The notes: generated by a model not told the origin, from the sequence alone. A DNA stretch of 64,000 nt from CALRGE01 sp964360635 (GCA_964360635.1 CAYHXO010000003.1:1-64000); one strand, 5' to 3'. Shown: positions 1 through 9,086, counted from the first letter of the stretch. Numbers and translations: made by a program.

Positions 1-290
1 GAGTAAAAACTGCAAATTTAAATGCAAAAACAGTTAAGCTAGTTGGAGCAAAAGTTCTTGAACCAGGAACACTTGGTGATCTGATAATCGTTTCAAAAGG
101 AGGAGTAATGATTAGAACTTCCATCGATAGCATTCCTTCACGTGGACGAGCAACACAGGGTGTGTATATAATGAGAGTAAAGAATGACGATAAAGTTGCA
201 TCACTTTCATTCATCAAAAAGTCTGATGAAGAAATTGCATCTGACGCAGCAGGAGAAATTGAAACCGAGGAGGAACCTGCATTAGTCTAA
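1..290 (+). CDS. gyrA: DNA gyrase subunit A, C-terminal end (5' truncated)
   Basis: The open frame runs in from the window edge (first full codon at base 3) and ends at 290. The translation shows the last blades of the GyrA C-terminal beta-propeller: VKTANLNAKTVKLVGAKVL, then GDLIIVSKGG, then IPSRGRATQGVYIMRV and DKVAS. These match the repeated DNA-wrapping blade pattern of GyrA/ParC; the GRATQGV segment favours GyrA. The protein ends in an acidic tail (IETEEEPALV), common in GyrA. An ATG at 108 lies inside the domain and is not a start. GyrA is the breakage-reunion subunit of the supercoiling topoisomerase. The next gene begins 11 bases downstream. Confidence 0.9.
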   Translation, partial: VKTANLNAKTVKLVGAKVLEPGTLGDLIIVSKGGVMIRTSIDSIPSRGRATQGVYIMRVKNDDKVASLSFIKKSDEEIASDAAGEIETEEEPALV

Positions 291-301
291 CCCCCACCAC
301 C

Positions 302-1570
302 ATGAAAATGCGCCGAAATCTTTCATTATTAGCTCTATCCACATTATTAATACCAGTGGGTATTGCAAACGCAGCAAGCGGAGATCTTGTGCTTTATGAA
401 AACGGTATAACTTTTGACAGCACATTTTTCACGGAAGGTACGAACATTAGAATCAAGGCAAGCGTTCAAAATCACAGTCCAAATGATCTTTTAGGTAGCG
501 TTCGTTTTCAAACTCAAGATGGAGTTTTTGGCACAGACCAGCCAATTTCAGCTTTAGGAGGAAGGAGCGATGATGTTTTCATTGATTTCACTCCGGGTTC
601 ATTTGGTTATTACGACCTTACAATTACAGTAATTCCTTGGGATGCCTCGGACGACAATCCAAATAACAACGTAGTGACTAAAAGAATTTATGTTGAACAA
701 GATACAGATATGGACGGACGACCAAATAGCTCAGATCCGGATATTGACGGTGATGGAGTTTTAAATGGAGACGATGCATTCCCGGTTTATTTAGCTGAGA
801 GTTTAGATAGCGACGGAGATGGAACAGGTAATAATGCAGATGGAGATGACGACAATGACAGCTTTGAAGATACAGTCGATGCAATGCCACTTGACCCAAA
901 TTTCTCAAAAGATATGGATAGTGATGGTACAGCTGATGAAAATGATGATGACGTAGATGGAGACGGCGTAGGAAATAATCAAGAAGTATTTTTAGCGACA
1001 GATGCTCTTAACTCAGATACAGATAGTGACAATGTAAATGATAAAAATGACGAATTCCCATTAGATTCAAATGAAACTATAGATAGTGATGGTGATGGAG
1101 TTGGTGACAATGCTGATGATGACATTGACGGCGACGGGATTCCTAACTCAAGTGATAGATTTCCATATGACAACACACCAATTGCCTTGGCCTCAGAAGA
1201 TACATATTATGTTGATATTGGTGAAACTCTAACCTTAGATGCATCAAACTCAAAAGATAGCGAGGGTTCTATTGTAAGATATCTCTGGTCATTTGGTAGC
1301 GATGATGAATTAGAAGGTCAAACAGTTGAAAAAACATTTGATACAAAAGGAGTTCAAACTACTGTTTTAAGTGTCACGGACGAGAAAGGCCAAACTAGCT
1401 CTACAGAAGTAAAAATCAGAGTTTTGGATTACAAATTCATATTCTGGTCTATTATGTTTTCATTGATACTGATTTCTATTGCCTTCTATGTTATCTATCG
1501 CTATAATTCGCGGGCTACCGAGCCTGAACAGGCTGGAGCAACTCATTTAAAACGAAAGAAAACATCATGA
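302..1570 (+). CDS. Membrane-anchored surface protein with TSP3 calcium repeats and a PKD domain
   Basis: 422 residues. A signal peptide covers about residues 1-24 (hydrophobic core LLALSTLLIPVGIANA, cleavage likely after ANA). Residues ~25-130 look like a CARDB-type beta domain. Residues ~134-288 hold many thrombospondin type 3-like motifs (DSDGDG, DIDGDGV, DDDVDGDGVG) that bind calcium in this family. Residues ~291-375 form a PKD-like domain (LDASNSKDSEGSIVRYLWSFG). A single membrane helix (~378-398) and a basic tail close the protein, so the bulk should face outside. It lies between gyrA and rpmE and overlaps rpmE by 4 bases (ATGA). No catalytic motif is visible; a structural or adhesive role is inferred. 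Confidence 0.75.
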   Translation: MKMRRNLSLLALSTLLIPVGIANAASGDLVLYENGITFDSTFFTEGTNIRIKASVQNHSPNDLLGSVRFQTQDGVFGTDQPISALGGRSDDVFIDFTPGSFGYYDLTITVIPWDASDDNPNNNVVTKRIYVEQDTDMDGRPNSSDPDIDGDGVLNGDDAFPVYLAESLDSDGDGTGNNADGDDDNDSFEDTVDAMPLDPNFSKDMDSDGTADENDDDVDGDGVGNNQEVFLATDALNSDTDSDNVNDKNDEFPLDSNETIDSDGDGVGDNADDDIDGDGIPNSSDRFPYDNTPIALASEDTYYVDIGETLTLDASNSKDSEGSIVRYLWSFGSDDELEGQTVEKTFDTKGVQTTVLSVTDEKGQTSSTEVKIRVLDYKFIFWSIMFSLILISIAFYVIYRYNSRATEPEQAGATHLKRKKTS

Positions 1571-1920
1571 AGACTGATATACACCCAAAATATTTCGATG
1601 AAGCGGTAGTGAAATGCGCTAACTGCAAGAATGAATTTAAGACAGGAGCGACAATTGAAGAAATTCATATTGAAATCTGCAGCAAATGTCACCCATTCTA
1701 TACAGGTGGTAAGAATGTACTTCTAGATGTAGAGGGTCGTGTTGATAAATTCAGACAGAAGATCACAGGAGCAAAGGGCCGAGTTAAAAAGGAAAAATCT
1801 AAGAAAACTCTTGAAGAAAAAGTGAACGAAGAAATTTCACTTCAGTTGAAAAAAGCTGAAGAGAAAGAAGAGAAAGCTGAAGCAAAAAGACTTGCCAAGA
1901 AAACAAAGAAGGAAGAATAA
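1567..1920 (+). CDS. rpmE: 50S ribosomal protein L31 with a charged C-terminal extension
   Basis: The first ~70 residues match zinc-type L31: MKTDIHPKYFDEAVVKCANC, then CSKCHPFYTGG. The four zinc cysteines are C17, C20, C38 and C41. L31 sits on the large subunit and bridges to the small one. Usual length is about 70 residues; this copy has 117 because of a Lys/Glu-rich tail (~residues 72-117, KKAEEKEEKAEAKRLAKK) that is probably helical or disordered. The start overlaps the stop of the previous gene (ATGA). The ABC exporter genes follow 9 bases later. Confidence 0.92.
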   Translation: MKTDIHPKYFDEAVVKCANCKNEFKTGATIEEIHIEICSKCHPFYTGGKNVLLDVEGRVDKFRQKITGAKGRVKKEKSKKTLEEKVNEEISLQLKKAEEKEEKAEAKRLAKKTKKEE

Positions 1921-1929
1921 TCCTTTCCC

Positions 1930-2733
1930 TTGAAAAGAGCTAAAATCTACATCAAACAGGCACAAATGATGCTTCAAGATGTTATGATTTATAGAGCAGA
2001 TTTTGTGAGTCGCAGTATCTCATGGATAGTGCGATTTTTAATTTCTGCCTATTTATGGATTTCTATTTTAAATTCAGAAGGCTCATTGCTTGGTTACGAT
2101 ATTCCAAAAATGCTCAGCTATTTTCTTTTAATACAAATTGTTTTTAGTTTTGTAAGTTCAGGAGCTGGCTTTCAAGTGGCAAGCGATATCCAATCAGGCG
2201 AGCTTTCCACAAAAATGGTGGTGCCAGTAGATTACATACTTCTCTATATGGCAAAAGAAATAGGTAGAAATATTTTCTTTTTCATCTTTAATCTATTTTT
2301 ATATGTTGGAACAATTTTAATTTTCCCAGATTATTTCCAGATAAATACATCGATCTTACATATTGCTCTGGCTATGATAAGTATGTTCTTCGGCTTTTTA
2401 ATCATCTTCTGCCTGACATTTATGATTGGTATGCTGGCATTTTGGATAAGCCACGCCTCTCGCCTAATTTTCACATTTTTTGCACTTATTACTTTCCTTT
2501 CCGGATTAATAATTCCGCTTGAATTTTTCCCGGAAAATCTTAAAAAAATTATCGATTTAAGCCCATTTCCATATCTGTTTTACTTCCCAACTCACATAAT
2601 GCAGATCGACTCAATTGGAACAGAAATATTCTACGGTTTTCTAATTCAAATTAGCTACTCAATCTTACTCACATTTCTCACTTATTTTATATTTAATATA
2701 GGCCTCAGAAAGTACGAAGCCGTTGGAAGATGA
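1930..2733 (+). CDS. ABC-2 type exporter permease, first subunit
   Basis: 267 residues with about six hydrophobic segments. It resembles the uncharacterised ABC-2 permeases that occur in pairs next to a COG4586-like ATPase (family assignment from memory and context). The start is TTG at 1930, followed by KRAKIYIKQAQMMLQDVMIYRADF, an amphipathic N-terminus shared with the next gene (MKQSMIYRINF), so the two permeases look homologous and probably form a heterodimer. The stop overlaps the next start (ATGA at 2730). The substrate is unknown. Confidence 0.8.
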   Translation: MKRAKIYIKQAQMMLQDVMIYRADFVSRSISWIVRFLISAYLWISILNSEGSLLGYDIPKMLSYFLLIQIVFSFVSSGAGFQVASDIQSGELSTKMVVPVDYILLYMAKEIGRNIFFFIFNLFLYVGTILIFPDYFQINTSILHIALAMISMFFGFLIIFCLTFMIGMLAFWISHASRLIFTFFALITFLSGLIIPLEFFPENLKKIIDLSPFPYLFYFPTHIMQIDSIGTEIFYGFLIQISYSILLTFLTYFIFNIGLRKYEAVGR

Positions 2734-3515
2734 AAAAAAACTTAAAAATATTTTGGCAGTTATTCAGAATAAATATGAAACAAAGCATGATTTATCGAAT
2801 AAATTTTTTGATCACGATATTATCAATGGGAATGTGGATTTTTATTTACGTTGGATTCTTTGAGGTTCTTTTTCTTAAAATTGATAATCTTGCAGGTTGG
2901 GAGAAAGATGAAATATTAATTTTCCTTGCCTTTTATTATTTACTTCAAGGCATCGGGAATATTTTATACAGAGAAAGCTTTGAAGATTTTAGTAATCAAA
3001 TAACACATGGATTGATAGATAATGCATTAACAAAACCCGCCTCAGCTCAAGTTTTACTTTTCTTCAGAACTATTCGTTTTGATCATATAATTGATCTTTT
3101 GCTAACTATACTTCTCATTCTTTATATTCTATTAACAACAAATATAAATTTAAATCCTCTCAGTTTAATTTTAGGCATTATTTTAGGGATTTTCGGCAAT
3201 CTACTATTTTACGGATTTCTTCTTCTTTTCTCTTCAATCGTTTTCTATGTTGATAAATTTGACTCCATACCTTCCCTTTTATGGCATGTGAGCCAAATAT
3301 CAAGATACCCAAGACAAATCTTCACAGGTTTTGGCAAATTGCTATTTCAATTTATTTTGCCAATTACTTTAATAGTTTCTGTTCCGGCAGAAGTTGCACT
3401 TGAAAGATCAAATTACCAAATTATTCTTTACTTTATTGGAATAAGCATTATCTTCTTTCTAATAGGAAATATAGCTTTCAATAGAGGTCTTAAAAAATAC
3501 ACATCTTCAAACTAA
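2730..3515 (+). CDS. ABC-2 type exporter permease, second subunit
   Basis: 261 residues with about six predicted membrane segments. The N-terminus (MKQSMIYRINFLITILSMG) parallels the preceding permease. The C-terminus NRGLKKYTSSN parallels the partner's NIGLRKYEAVGR; such basic ends are typical of this permease family. It starts inside the previous stop and ends in a TAATG overlap with the ATPase gene, so the three products are probably made in fixed ratio from one message. Export of an unknown substrate through the cytoplasmic membrane is inferred. Confidence 0.8.
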   Translation: MKKNLKIFWQLFRINMKQSMIYRINFLITILSMGMWIFIYVGFFEVLFLKIDNLAGWEKDEILIFLAFYYLLQGIGNILYRESFEDFSNQITHGLIDNALTKPASAQVLLFFRTIRFDHIIDLLLTILLILYILLTTNINLNPLSLILGIILGIFGNLLFYGFLLLFSSIVFYVDKFDSIPSLLWHVSQISRYPRQIFTGFGKLLFQFILPITLIVSVPAEVALERSNYQIILYFIGISIIFFLIGNIAFNRGLKKYTSSN

Positions 3516-4501
3516 TGAACAATAAAATTATACAGGTCACAGATCTTAAAAAAGTCTTTACAAGCTTTAAAAAAAAAGAGGGATTAAAAGCTTCATTTAA
3601 AGATTTTTTTAAGCGTGAAAAAATAAGTACAGATGCCTTAAAAGGTGTTTCCTTCGAAATAGAAAAAGGTGAATTTATTGGATTTCTAGGGCCAAACGGG
3701 GCAGGAAAAACTACAACACTAAAAATGCTCACAGGAATACTAACTCCAAGCTCAGGTGAGGCAAAAATTCTTGGCTACACGCCCTGGAAAAGAGAGAATG
3801 CATTTAAGAAAAAATTCTCATTTATTATGGGGCAAAAAGGACAACTTTGGTGGGATCTGCCTCCACTTGATAGTTATGAACTTTTTAAACATATTTATGA
3901 AATACCAAATGAAAAATACAAGAAAAACCTAAAATTTCTCACGGAATTGCTGCAAATTGAAGATATTATTGAGGTACAAACTAGAAAATTGAGTCTAGGC
4001 CAAAGAATGAAAGCAGAACTTGTAGGCGCACTCATTCACAGTCCCGAAATATTATTTTTAGATGAGCCTACAATTGGTCTAGATGTTGTTGCTCAGCACT
4101 CAATTCGAGAGTTCCTAAAAACCTACAATAAAGAAACAAATGCAACAATAATTCTCACATCTCATTACATGGAAGACATAAAGCGTCTCTGCGAAAGAGT
4201 TTTAATTATAGATCATGGTAGCCTGATTTATGATGGGACATATCAACACTTGACTAAAAAATTTGCTCAAGATAAAACTGTTGAGCTGACATTGAACAAA
4301 AGAGTTGATCAAGCGGATCTAACAAAATATGGAAAAATCCTAGAACTAACTGAAGATAGCGTGAGATTAAGTGTTCCTAGAGAAAAAAGTACAAAACTAA
4401 TAGCAGAAATGATGGAAAAACTTCCAATTGAAGATATTTCCGTGCATGAAAGAACAATGGAAGATATAGTTAGTGAAATTTTTCAAAATAAACATGTTTG
4501 A
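3515..4501 (+). CDS. ABC exporter ATP-binding protein
   Basis: 328 residues. The Walker A motif GPNGAGKTT lies at about residues 60-68, the Q-loop region at IMGQKGQLWWDLPP, the signature LSLGQRMKAEL, the Walker B LFLDEPTIGLD and the H-loop TSHYMED. All elements needed for ATP binding and hydrolysis are present. An extra N-terminal segment with KKEGLKASFKDFFKRE precedes the fold, as in COG4586-type ATPases that pair with two ABC-2 permeases. It starts in the stop of the second permease. Its 3' end overlaps the tgt start by 8 bases. Confidence 0.88.
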   Translation: MNNKIIQVTDLKKVFTSFKKKEGLKASFKDFFKREKISTDALKGVSFEIEKGEFIGFLGPNGAGKTTTLKMLTGILTPSSGEAKILGYTPWKRENAFKKKFSFIMGQKGQLWWDLPPLDSYELFKHIYEIPNEKYKKNLKFLTELLQIEDIIEVQTRKLSLGQRMKAELVGALIHSPEILFLDEPTIGLDVVAQHSIREFLKTYNKETNATIILTSHYMEDIKRLCERVLIIDHGSLIYDGTYQHLTKKFAQDKTVELTLNKRVDQADLTKYGKILELTEDSVRLSVPREKSTKLIAEMMEKLPIEDISVHERTMEDIVSEIFQNKHV

Positions 4502-5591
4502 TTTTAAAATTACAGCCAAGTGCAATAATGCCAGGAATGGTATTTTCACAACACCTCACGGTGAGATTCACACACCAGTTTTTATGCCTGTGGGAACAAA
4601 GGCAACAGTGAAATCTCTTGACTATAAAGATCTAGAAAGTCTAAATACTGAAATAATCCTTAGCAACACTTATCATCTTGAAATGCGCCCGGGTTCAGAC
4701 CTTGTTCAAAAAATGGGAGGCTTACACAAATGGATGAATTGGAACAAGCCAATCCTCACAGATTCTGGTGGCTTTCAAGTTTTCTCCCTGAGCAAAAGCA
4801 ATAAAATCACTGAAGAAGGCGTTGAATTCCAATCTCATATAAACGGAGATAAATACTTTTTCACACCTGAATATGCAATCGACGTTCAAGAAAAACTTGG
4901 TGCAGATATTATCATGGCATTCGATGAATGCGCTCCCGCCGGAGTTGACGAAACATATGCGAGAAATGCAATGCAAAGAACTCACAATTGGCTAGAACGT
5001 TGCATTAAAGCTAAAACAAGAAGAGATCAAGCTCTCTTCCCTATTATTCAAGGAAGTTACTTTAAAAATCTCAGAGAAGAATCTGCAAAATTCTCCACTC
5101 AATTCGATCTACCAGGAATAGCAATTGGAGGAGTAAGTGTGGGGGAATCATTTGAACAAAAATTTTATGCAATTGATTCAGTTATACCCCATCTACCTGA
5201 AGAAAAACCAAGATATTTAATGGGAGTGGGCACACCTGACGATATTCTAAATGCTGTAGAAAGAGGAATAGACATGTTTGATTGTGTTTTAGCAACGCGC
5301 CTCGCAAGACATGCATCATTCTGGACCCTCGAAGGCCGCAAAGACATAACAAACGAAGCATACAAATATGATGACTCTCCACTAGAAAGCTGGGTTCCCC
5401 ACTATGCCTCAAATGAATTTTCAAAAAGTTACATTCGACACCTGATAACAGAGAATGAAATGCTTGGAATTCGATTGCTAACAATGCACAATATCGCATT
5501 TTTATTTCATTTAATGGAAGAAATTCGCTATCATATCACACAAGGAAGCTTCGACTGCTTCAAAAAAGATTTCCTCGCCAAATTCAAATGA
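4494..5591 (+). CDS. tgt: tRNA-guanine transglycosylase (Tgt) lacking the zinc cysteines
   Basis: Tgt exchanges guanine 34 of certain tRNAs for a queuosine precursor. The fold markers are clear: TPHGEIHTPVFMPVGTKATV, ILSNTYHLEMRPG, TDSGGFQVFSL with the general-base Asp, FDECAPAG, and RGIDMFDCVLATR with the nucleophile Asp. The C-terminal zinc site is altered. In Zymomonas Tgt the ligands are C318, C320, C323 and H349. Here the aligned stretch (about residues 296-318) reads LESWVPHYASNEFSKSYIRHL, so the three Cys positions hold Val, His and Ser, while the later His (TMHN) remains. The motif PTRNARNG is also changed, to ATRLARHA. I chose ATG 4494 over 4473 because MFDFKI fits the family start; overlap with the ATPase gene is then 8 bases. 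Confidence 0.85.
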   Translation: MFDFKITAKCNNARNGIFTTPHGEIHTPVFMPVGTKATVKSLDYKDLESLNTEIILSNTYHLEMRPGSDLVQKMGGLHKWMNWNKPILTDSGGFQVFSLSKSNKITEEGVEFQSHINGDKYFFTPEYAIDVQEKLGADIIMAFDECAPAGVDETYARNAMQRTHNWLERCIKAKTRRDQALFPIIQGSYFKNLREESAKFSTQFDLPGIAIGGVSVGESFEQKFYAIDSVIPHLPEEKPRYLMGVGTPDDILNAVERGIDMFDCVLATRLARHASFWTLEGRKDITNEAYKYDDSPLESWVPHYASNEFSKSYIRHLITENEMLGIRLLTMHNIAFLFHLMEEIRYHITQGSFDCFKKDFLAKFK

Positions 5592-6154
5592 TAAGATTAT
5601 TAAAGGGTACAGTTGTAGATAAAGAAGATCGAGCAATTATTTTGTTCGTAAGTGGAGTTGGATACCATGTTTTAGCACCTGTTGAACTGATTGGAAGTAC
5701 TGAACTTGAGCTCACACTTCATATTCACACACATGTTCGTGAAGATGCACTAACGCTCTATGGCTTTCGAACAAAAAAAGAGCTCAACTTTTTCGAATTA
5801 CTGCTAACGATAAACGGAATCGGACCTAAAATGGCATTGGCAATCATCAATGAACCAACTGAAATAATTCAAAATGCTATTTTCACAGGAGACATAACAA
5901 AACTCACAAAAATTTCCGGGGTTGGTAGAAAAATCGCGGAAAGACTAATATTAGAGCTGAAAGGCAAAGTTGAACCTTCAAACGACGCAAGAACACAAAG
6001 AAAAATTGAGCCAAAAACAATCGACCAAGATGCAATCAGCGCTCTCGAAGGCCTTGGCTACAAAAAATCACAGATAGAAAAAGTCCTCTCCGAGATGGAA
6101 GAGGACTTTACTGAGGTCGAATCTATTATCAGATACTTTTTACAGAGGGCTTAA
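5588..6154 (+). CDS. ruvA: Holliday junction branch migration protein RuvA
   Basis: 188 residues, normal for RuvA. Domain I is the OB fold (MIRLLKGTVVDKEDRAIILFVSGVGY, with the THVREDALTLYGF strand). Domain II carries the helix-hairpin-helix motifs (LLTINGIGPKMALAII and LTKISGVGRKIAERLILELKGK). Domain III is the C-terminal three-helix piece (DAISALEGLGYKKSQIEKVL) that contacts RuvB. RuvA holds the four-way junction while RuvB pumps DNA; RuvC is encoded at 16584. The start overlaps the tgt stop (ATGA). Its stop overlaps the stop of the convergent gene by 4 bases (TTAA). Confidence 0.95.
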   Translation: MIRLLKGTVVDKEDRAIILFVSGVGYHVLAPVELIGSTELELTLHIHTHVREDALTLYGFRTKKELNFFELLLTINGIGPKMALAIINEPTEIIQNAIFTGDITKLTKISGVGRKIAERLILELKGKVEPSNDARTQRKIEPKTIDQDAISALEGLGYKKSQIEKVLSEMEEDFTEVESIIRYFLQRA

Positions 6155-6507
6155 GCACCCATCGTGTCTGACTTCATACCTCTTGCTTTTCTTTGTGCCC
6201 AAGCAGTTCCATAGAATGAAACATCTTTTCCTTTGTTTACACCATTTGGACTAAATTGAGGTACAGATTCACTACCATTTTCATTAATCAAAACGGCATT
6301 TTCATCATCAAGATTCACTGCTGGCATTAATGTCTCACCAACTTTAACACGTACCGCTCTAGAGTTATTTAGAACATCTATACTCAAATCCCTACTATCC
6401 GCCAATTTTAAACCCTCAACTTCCGGCCACTTACTAATTGGCTCAACAACTTCAGCTCTTCCTGTAGCCTCCACATTAATTGATAGACCTTTTGTTGCTT
6501 TACCCAT
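6151..6507 (-). CDS. Hypothetical protein
   Basis: 118 residues, no family recognised. No signal peptide and no membrane segment are visible. The sequence is of mixed composition with a basic C-terminus (AQRKARGMKSDTMGA) and short beta-like strands (AVRVKVGETLMPAVNL, ENAVLINENG). It runs toward ruvA and shares its stop region with it. Only 24 AT-rich bases separate its start from the divergent aminopeptidase gene. The ORF ends neatly against both neighbours with codon use like its surroundings, which supports a real gene. Confidence 0.55.
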   Translation of the reverse strand: MGKATKGLSINVEATGRAEVVEPISKWPEVEGLKLADSRDLSIDVLNNSRAVRVKVGETLMPAVNLDDENAVLINENGSESVPQFSPNGVNKGKDVSFYGTAWAQRKARGMKSDTMGA

Positions 6508-6531
6508 ATAATTTAATTAAATATTAATTGC

Positions 6532-7533
6532 ATGCCAACCCTAATAAATAATTTGCAGAATGTCAAGTATTTGGCTCGCTTTAGCGGTTCAAACGGCTTT
6601 TTAATACTTGGAAAGAAGAATTATTTCTTCACAGATTTCAGATATAAAGATATTGCGAAGGAATTAGAGAAGTCAAAAACTCGAATTAAGTTTGAATTTA
6701 TCGAAATTGATAAGAATTTGACCGAAAATCTAAAAAAAGTGCTTAGAAATTCTAAAAACATTTCGTTTGAATCAAATAATATGACAGTTGACGAGCTTTC
6801 GATGTGGAAGAAGCGACTCAAAGGCTTTAAATTCACAAAACTTGAAAATACGATTGAAGATTTTAGAAAAATAAAAGATAAAGAGGAAATTGAAAAATTA
6901 AAAATTTCCCAGAAAATTAATGAAGATGTTTTAGAAGAGGTCAAAAAATTACTAAAACCAGGCATAACTGAGCTTGAAGTTGCCTGGAAAATTAAATCTA
7001 TTGGTCATGATATGGGAGCTCAAGATATTTCATTTGAACCGATTGTCGGTTTTCAGGAAAATTCTGCAGTGCCTCACCACCAAAATACAGATAGGAAACT
7101 AAAAAATAACGAGCTTGTTTTAATAGATATGGGAATGAAATATCAAGAATATTGCAGCGACATGACCAGAACTTTTTTCTTTGGGAAAGGCAGTAGCGAA
7201 CAACATACAATTTACAACTTGGTACTTGAATCACAATTAGCAGGAATAAAAGCTATAAAAGCCGGCGTGAAAGCTCAAAAAGTAGATGAAATTTCACGAA
7301 AAGTTATGGGTGAATTCGCAGAGCATTTTGGACACTCTCTAGGTCATGGAATTGGTCTTGATGTACACGAAGCACCAAGTCTTAGCTCTCGATCAAAAGA
7401 CACTCTTGAAGAAAATATGATTGTAACCGTGGAACCGGGAATTTATCTAACAGGAAAATTCGGCGTGCGCATTGAAGATATGGGAAGAGTTACAAAAACA
7501 GGTTATGAGAATTTCACAAAAGCGCCTAAGTAA
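6532..7533 (+). CDS. M24 family aminopeptidase (Xaa-Pro aminopeptidase-like)
   Basis: 333 residues. An N-terminal creatinase-like domain (~1-110) is followed by the pita-bread catalytic domain. All five metal ligands are visible: Asp in LIDMG, Asp in CSDMTRT, His in GHSLGHGIGL, Glu in VEPGIY and Glu in RIEDM. Family members remove N-terminal residues, often before proline, using two metal ions in the cytoplasm. Length is on the short side for PepQ/PepP-like enzymes but complete. It converges on the FAD oxidase gene, overlapping 8 bases at the 3' ends with no terminator between. Confidence 0.88.
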   Translation: MPTLINNLQNVKYLARFSGSNGFLILGKKNYFFTDFRYKDIAKELEKSKTRIKFEFIEIDKNLTENLKKVLRNSKNISFESNNMTVDELSMWKKRLKGFKFTKLENTIEDFRKIKDKEEIEKLKISQKINEDVLEEVKKLLKPGITELEVAWKIKSIGHDMGAQDISFEPIVGFQENSAVPHHQNTDRKLKNNELVLIDMGMKYQEYCSDMTRTFFFGKGSSEQHTIYNLVLESQLAGIKAIKAGVKAQKVDEISRKVMGEFAEHFGHSLGHGIGLDVHEAPSLSSRSKDTLEENMIVTVEPGIYLTGKFGVRIEDMGRVTKTGYENFTKAPK

Positions 7534-9064
7534 TATCTCTTTCCTTAGCGCGATGCCTAAATAGACCATGAGGATCTTCAGCATTTAAAATTTCAACATT
7601 GGCGGCTTGATGTGCGGCACTTCTATTGCCTGAAATAACCTTATCATCACGTAACTCCGGCTTCTCTCCCCTCTCTCTCATTGTACGAATTCCTTGTGCA
7701 CGAAGAGCCATTTCTCTTCTTACGAATTCATTACCTAAATCAGAAAGTCTTTCTTGATGAGCCTCAAAAACTTTTTCATCTGGAGATACAATTCTATAAT
7801 GTGGATCGAATCGCATAAAACCATGTCCGTATAAAACGCCGATTGCTCCGCTATTTTTCATCTGATCTTGCAACCCAAAAATTTCATTTCCATACCAGTG
7901 TGTTAAACCTGAATCTGCAGCAGCAACTGCAAAATCAGTAGATACAGTTGGAGCTTTTGGGAACTGCCTTTTTCTTATATTCCTGATTTCATCAGGTCCA
8001 AAAAGTCTGAATTTTTCCAAACCAGTAAGGTCTTCAGAACCGACTAAACGCAATCCTTCTGAAAATTGCATGTATTCATCAGGTATAAAACCATTTTCTA
8101 AAAGATATTCTATAACATTATGGTCACCCGATTCAGGCTGTGCAAATTCTGCAATAATTATAAGTTCAGGATTGGAAGTCATATGTTTTGGAATCCATCT
8201 CATTGCATCAGCTGCAATTTTAATCGCGGAGCCATCCATTATTTCGAATGCTCTTGGAACAAGTTTCAATCCTTTTTGCTGACTTGCAAGATTCATAGCA
8301 ACAATACTATCCAAAAAAGATTTACGAATTTCCTCAAGGCTTCCATCTCGATGTGAAAATTCATAAATAACTTTATGAATCATTTTAGGCCTCTCAAATA
8401 ATTTCACTGTTGCATTTAAACCAATACCAAATGGACCACCTCGACCTGACATTTCCCTCCCCAATTGATTTGGATTAACCATATCAAAACTGGAATAATC
8501 AAAATAATCACCAGGTATATATTTTTCAGAACGTACTCGACCTAATCCATTCATAAACTCTGAAGCAGTGCAGATAGAATCTACCGATAAAGCGGAATCA
8601 GAAACACCACCACTTCCAAGCAAAGTCGCAACTAGTCCTGCATTCATTGTTGTAATAGTCATACGATTTTCGAGTTCTCCTTTTGTTTCACTATCTACGA
8701 AATCTGTAAAATGCTGCAAATTAACAGCCGCACCTGCGCTTGCCTCCATCTTATCTGTGTCCACTGAAATTTGTGAAAATTCTGATTTCGCAGAATTATC
8801 AAAGCCAACAAGTACAATTCCATTTTTTTCATGTTTTTCCATCCACTCTCGTGGTGGAGACTTGAACGCAGATGAACTTGAAAATGAACCGGCAGGAGAA
8901 ACAATCATTCGATTTTCTGCCGCCCAATTCAAAATTGCTGCTAATTCATTTCTTGTCGTAACTCTAAATGCATGAGTTCTATCTATCGGGCTACCCAATT
9001 CATCTTTAACAGGAGCATCCCATTCAGGAGCCCTTATTTTATCAAGTGAAGCGTCGTTGGGCAT
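7526..9064 (-). CDS. FAD-linked oxidoreductase (PCMH/GlcD-like)
   Basis: 512 residues. The N-terminal half looks like a PCMH-type FAD-binding domain: FRVTTRNELAAILNWAAENR and VSPAGSFSSSSAF (the usual P-x-G-x-G-S region), then ISVDTDKMEASAGAAVNLQHF and a Gly/Ser-rich stretch TLLGSGGVSDSALS. The C-terminal half ends with GVLYGHGFMRFDPHYRI and EDPHGLFRHR, which resemble the closing motifs of glycolate, lactate or aldonolactone oxidases. The substrate cannot be named. It stands alone on the minus strand with its own promoter, divergent from glmS. Confidence 0.65.
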   Translation of the reverse strand: MPNDASLDKIRAPEWDAPVKDELGSPIDRTHAFRVTTRNELAAILNWAAENRMIVSPAGSFSSSSAFKSPPREWMEKHEKNGIVLVGFDNSAKSEFSQISVDTDKMEASAGAAVNLQHFTDFVDSETKGELENRMTITTMNAGLVATLLGSGGVSDSALSVDSICTASEFMNGLGRVRSEKYIPGDYFDYSSFDMVNPNQLGREMSGRGGPFGIGLNATVKLFERPKMIHKVIYEFSHRDGSLEEIRKSFLDSIVAMNLASQQKGLKLVPRAFEIMDGSAIKIAADAMRWIPKHMTSNPELIIIAEFAQPESGDHNVIEYLLENGFIPDEYMQFSEGLRLVGSEDLTGLEKFRLFGPDEIRNIRKRQFPKAPTVSTDFAVAAADSGLTHWYGNEIFGLQDQMKNSGAIGVLYGHGFMRFDPHYRIVSPDEKVFEAHQERLSDLGNEFVRREMALRAQGIRTMRERGEKPELRDDKVISGNRSAAHQAANVEILNAEDPHGLFRHRAKERDIT

Positions 9065-9086
9065 TTGGGGAAATTAAACCGCAGGG

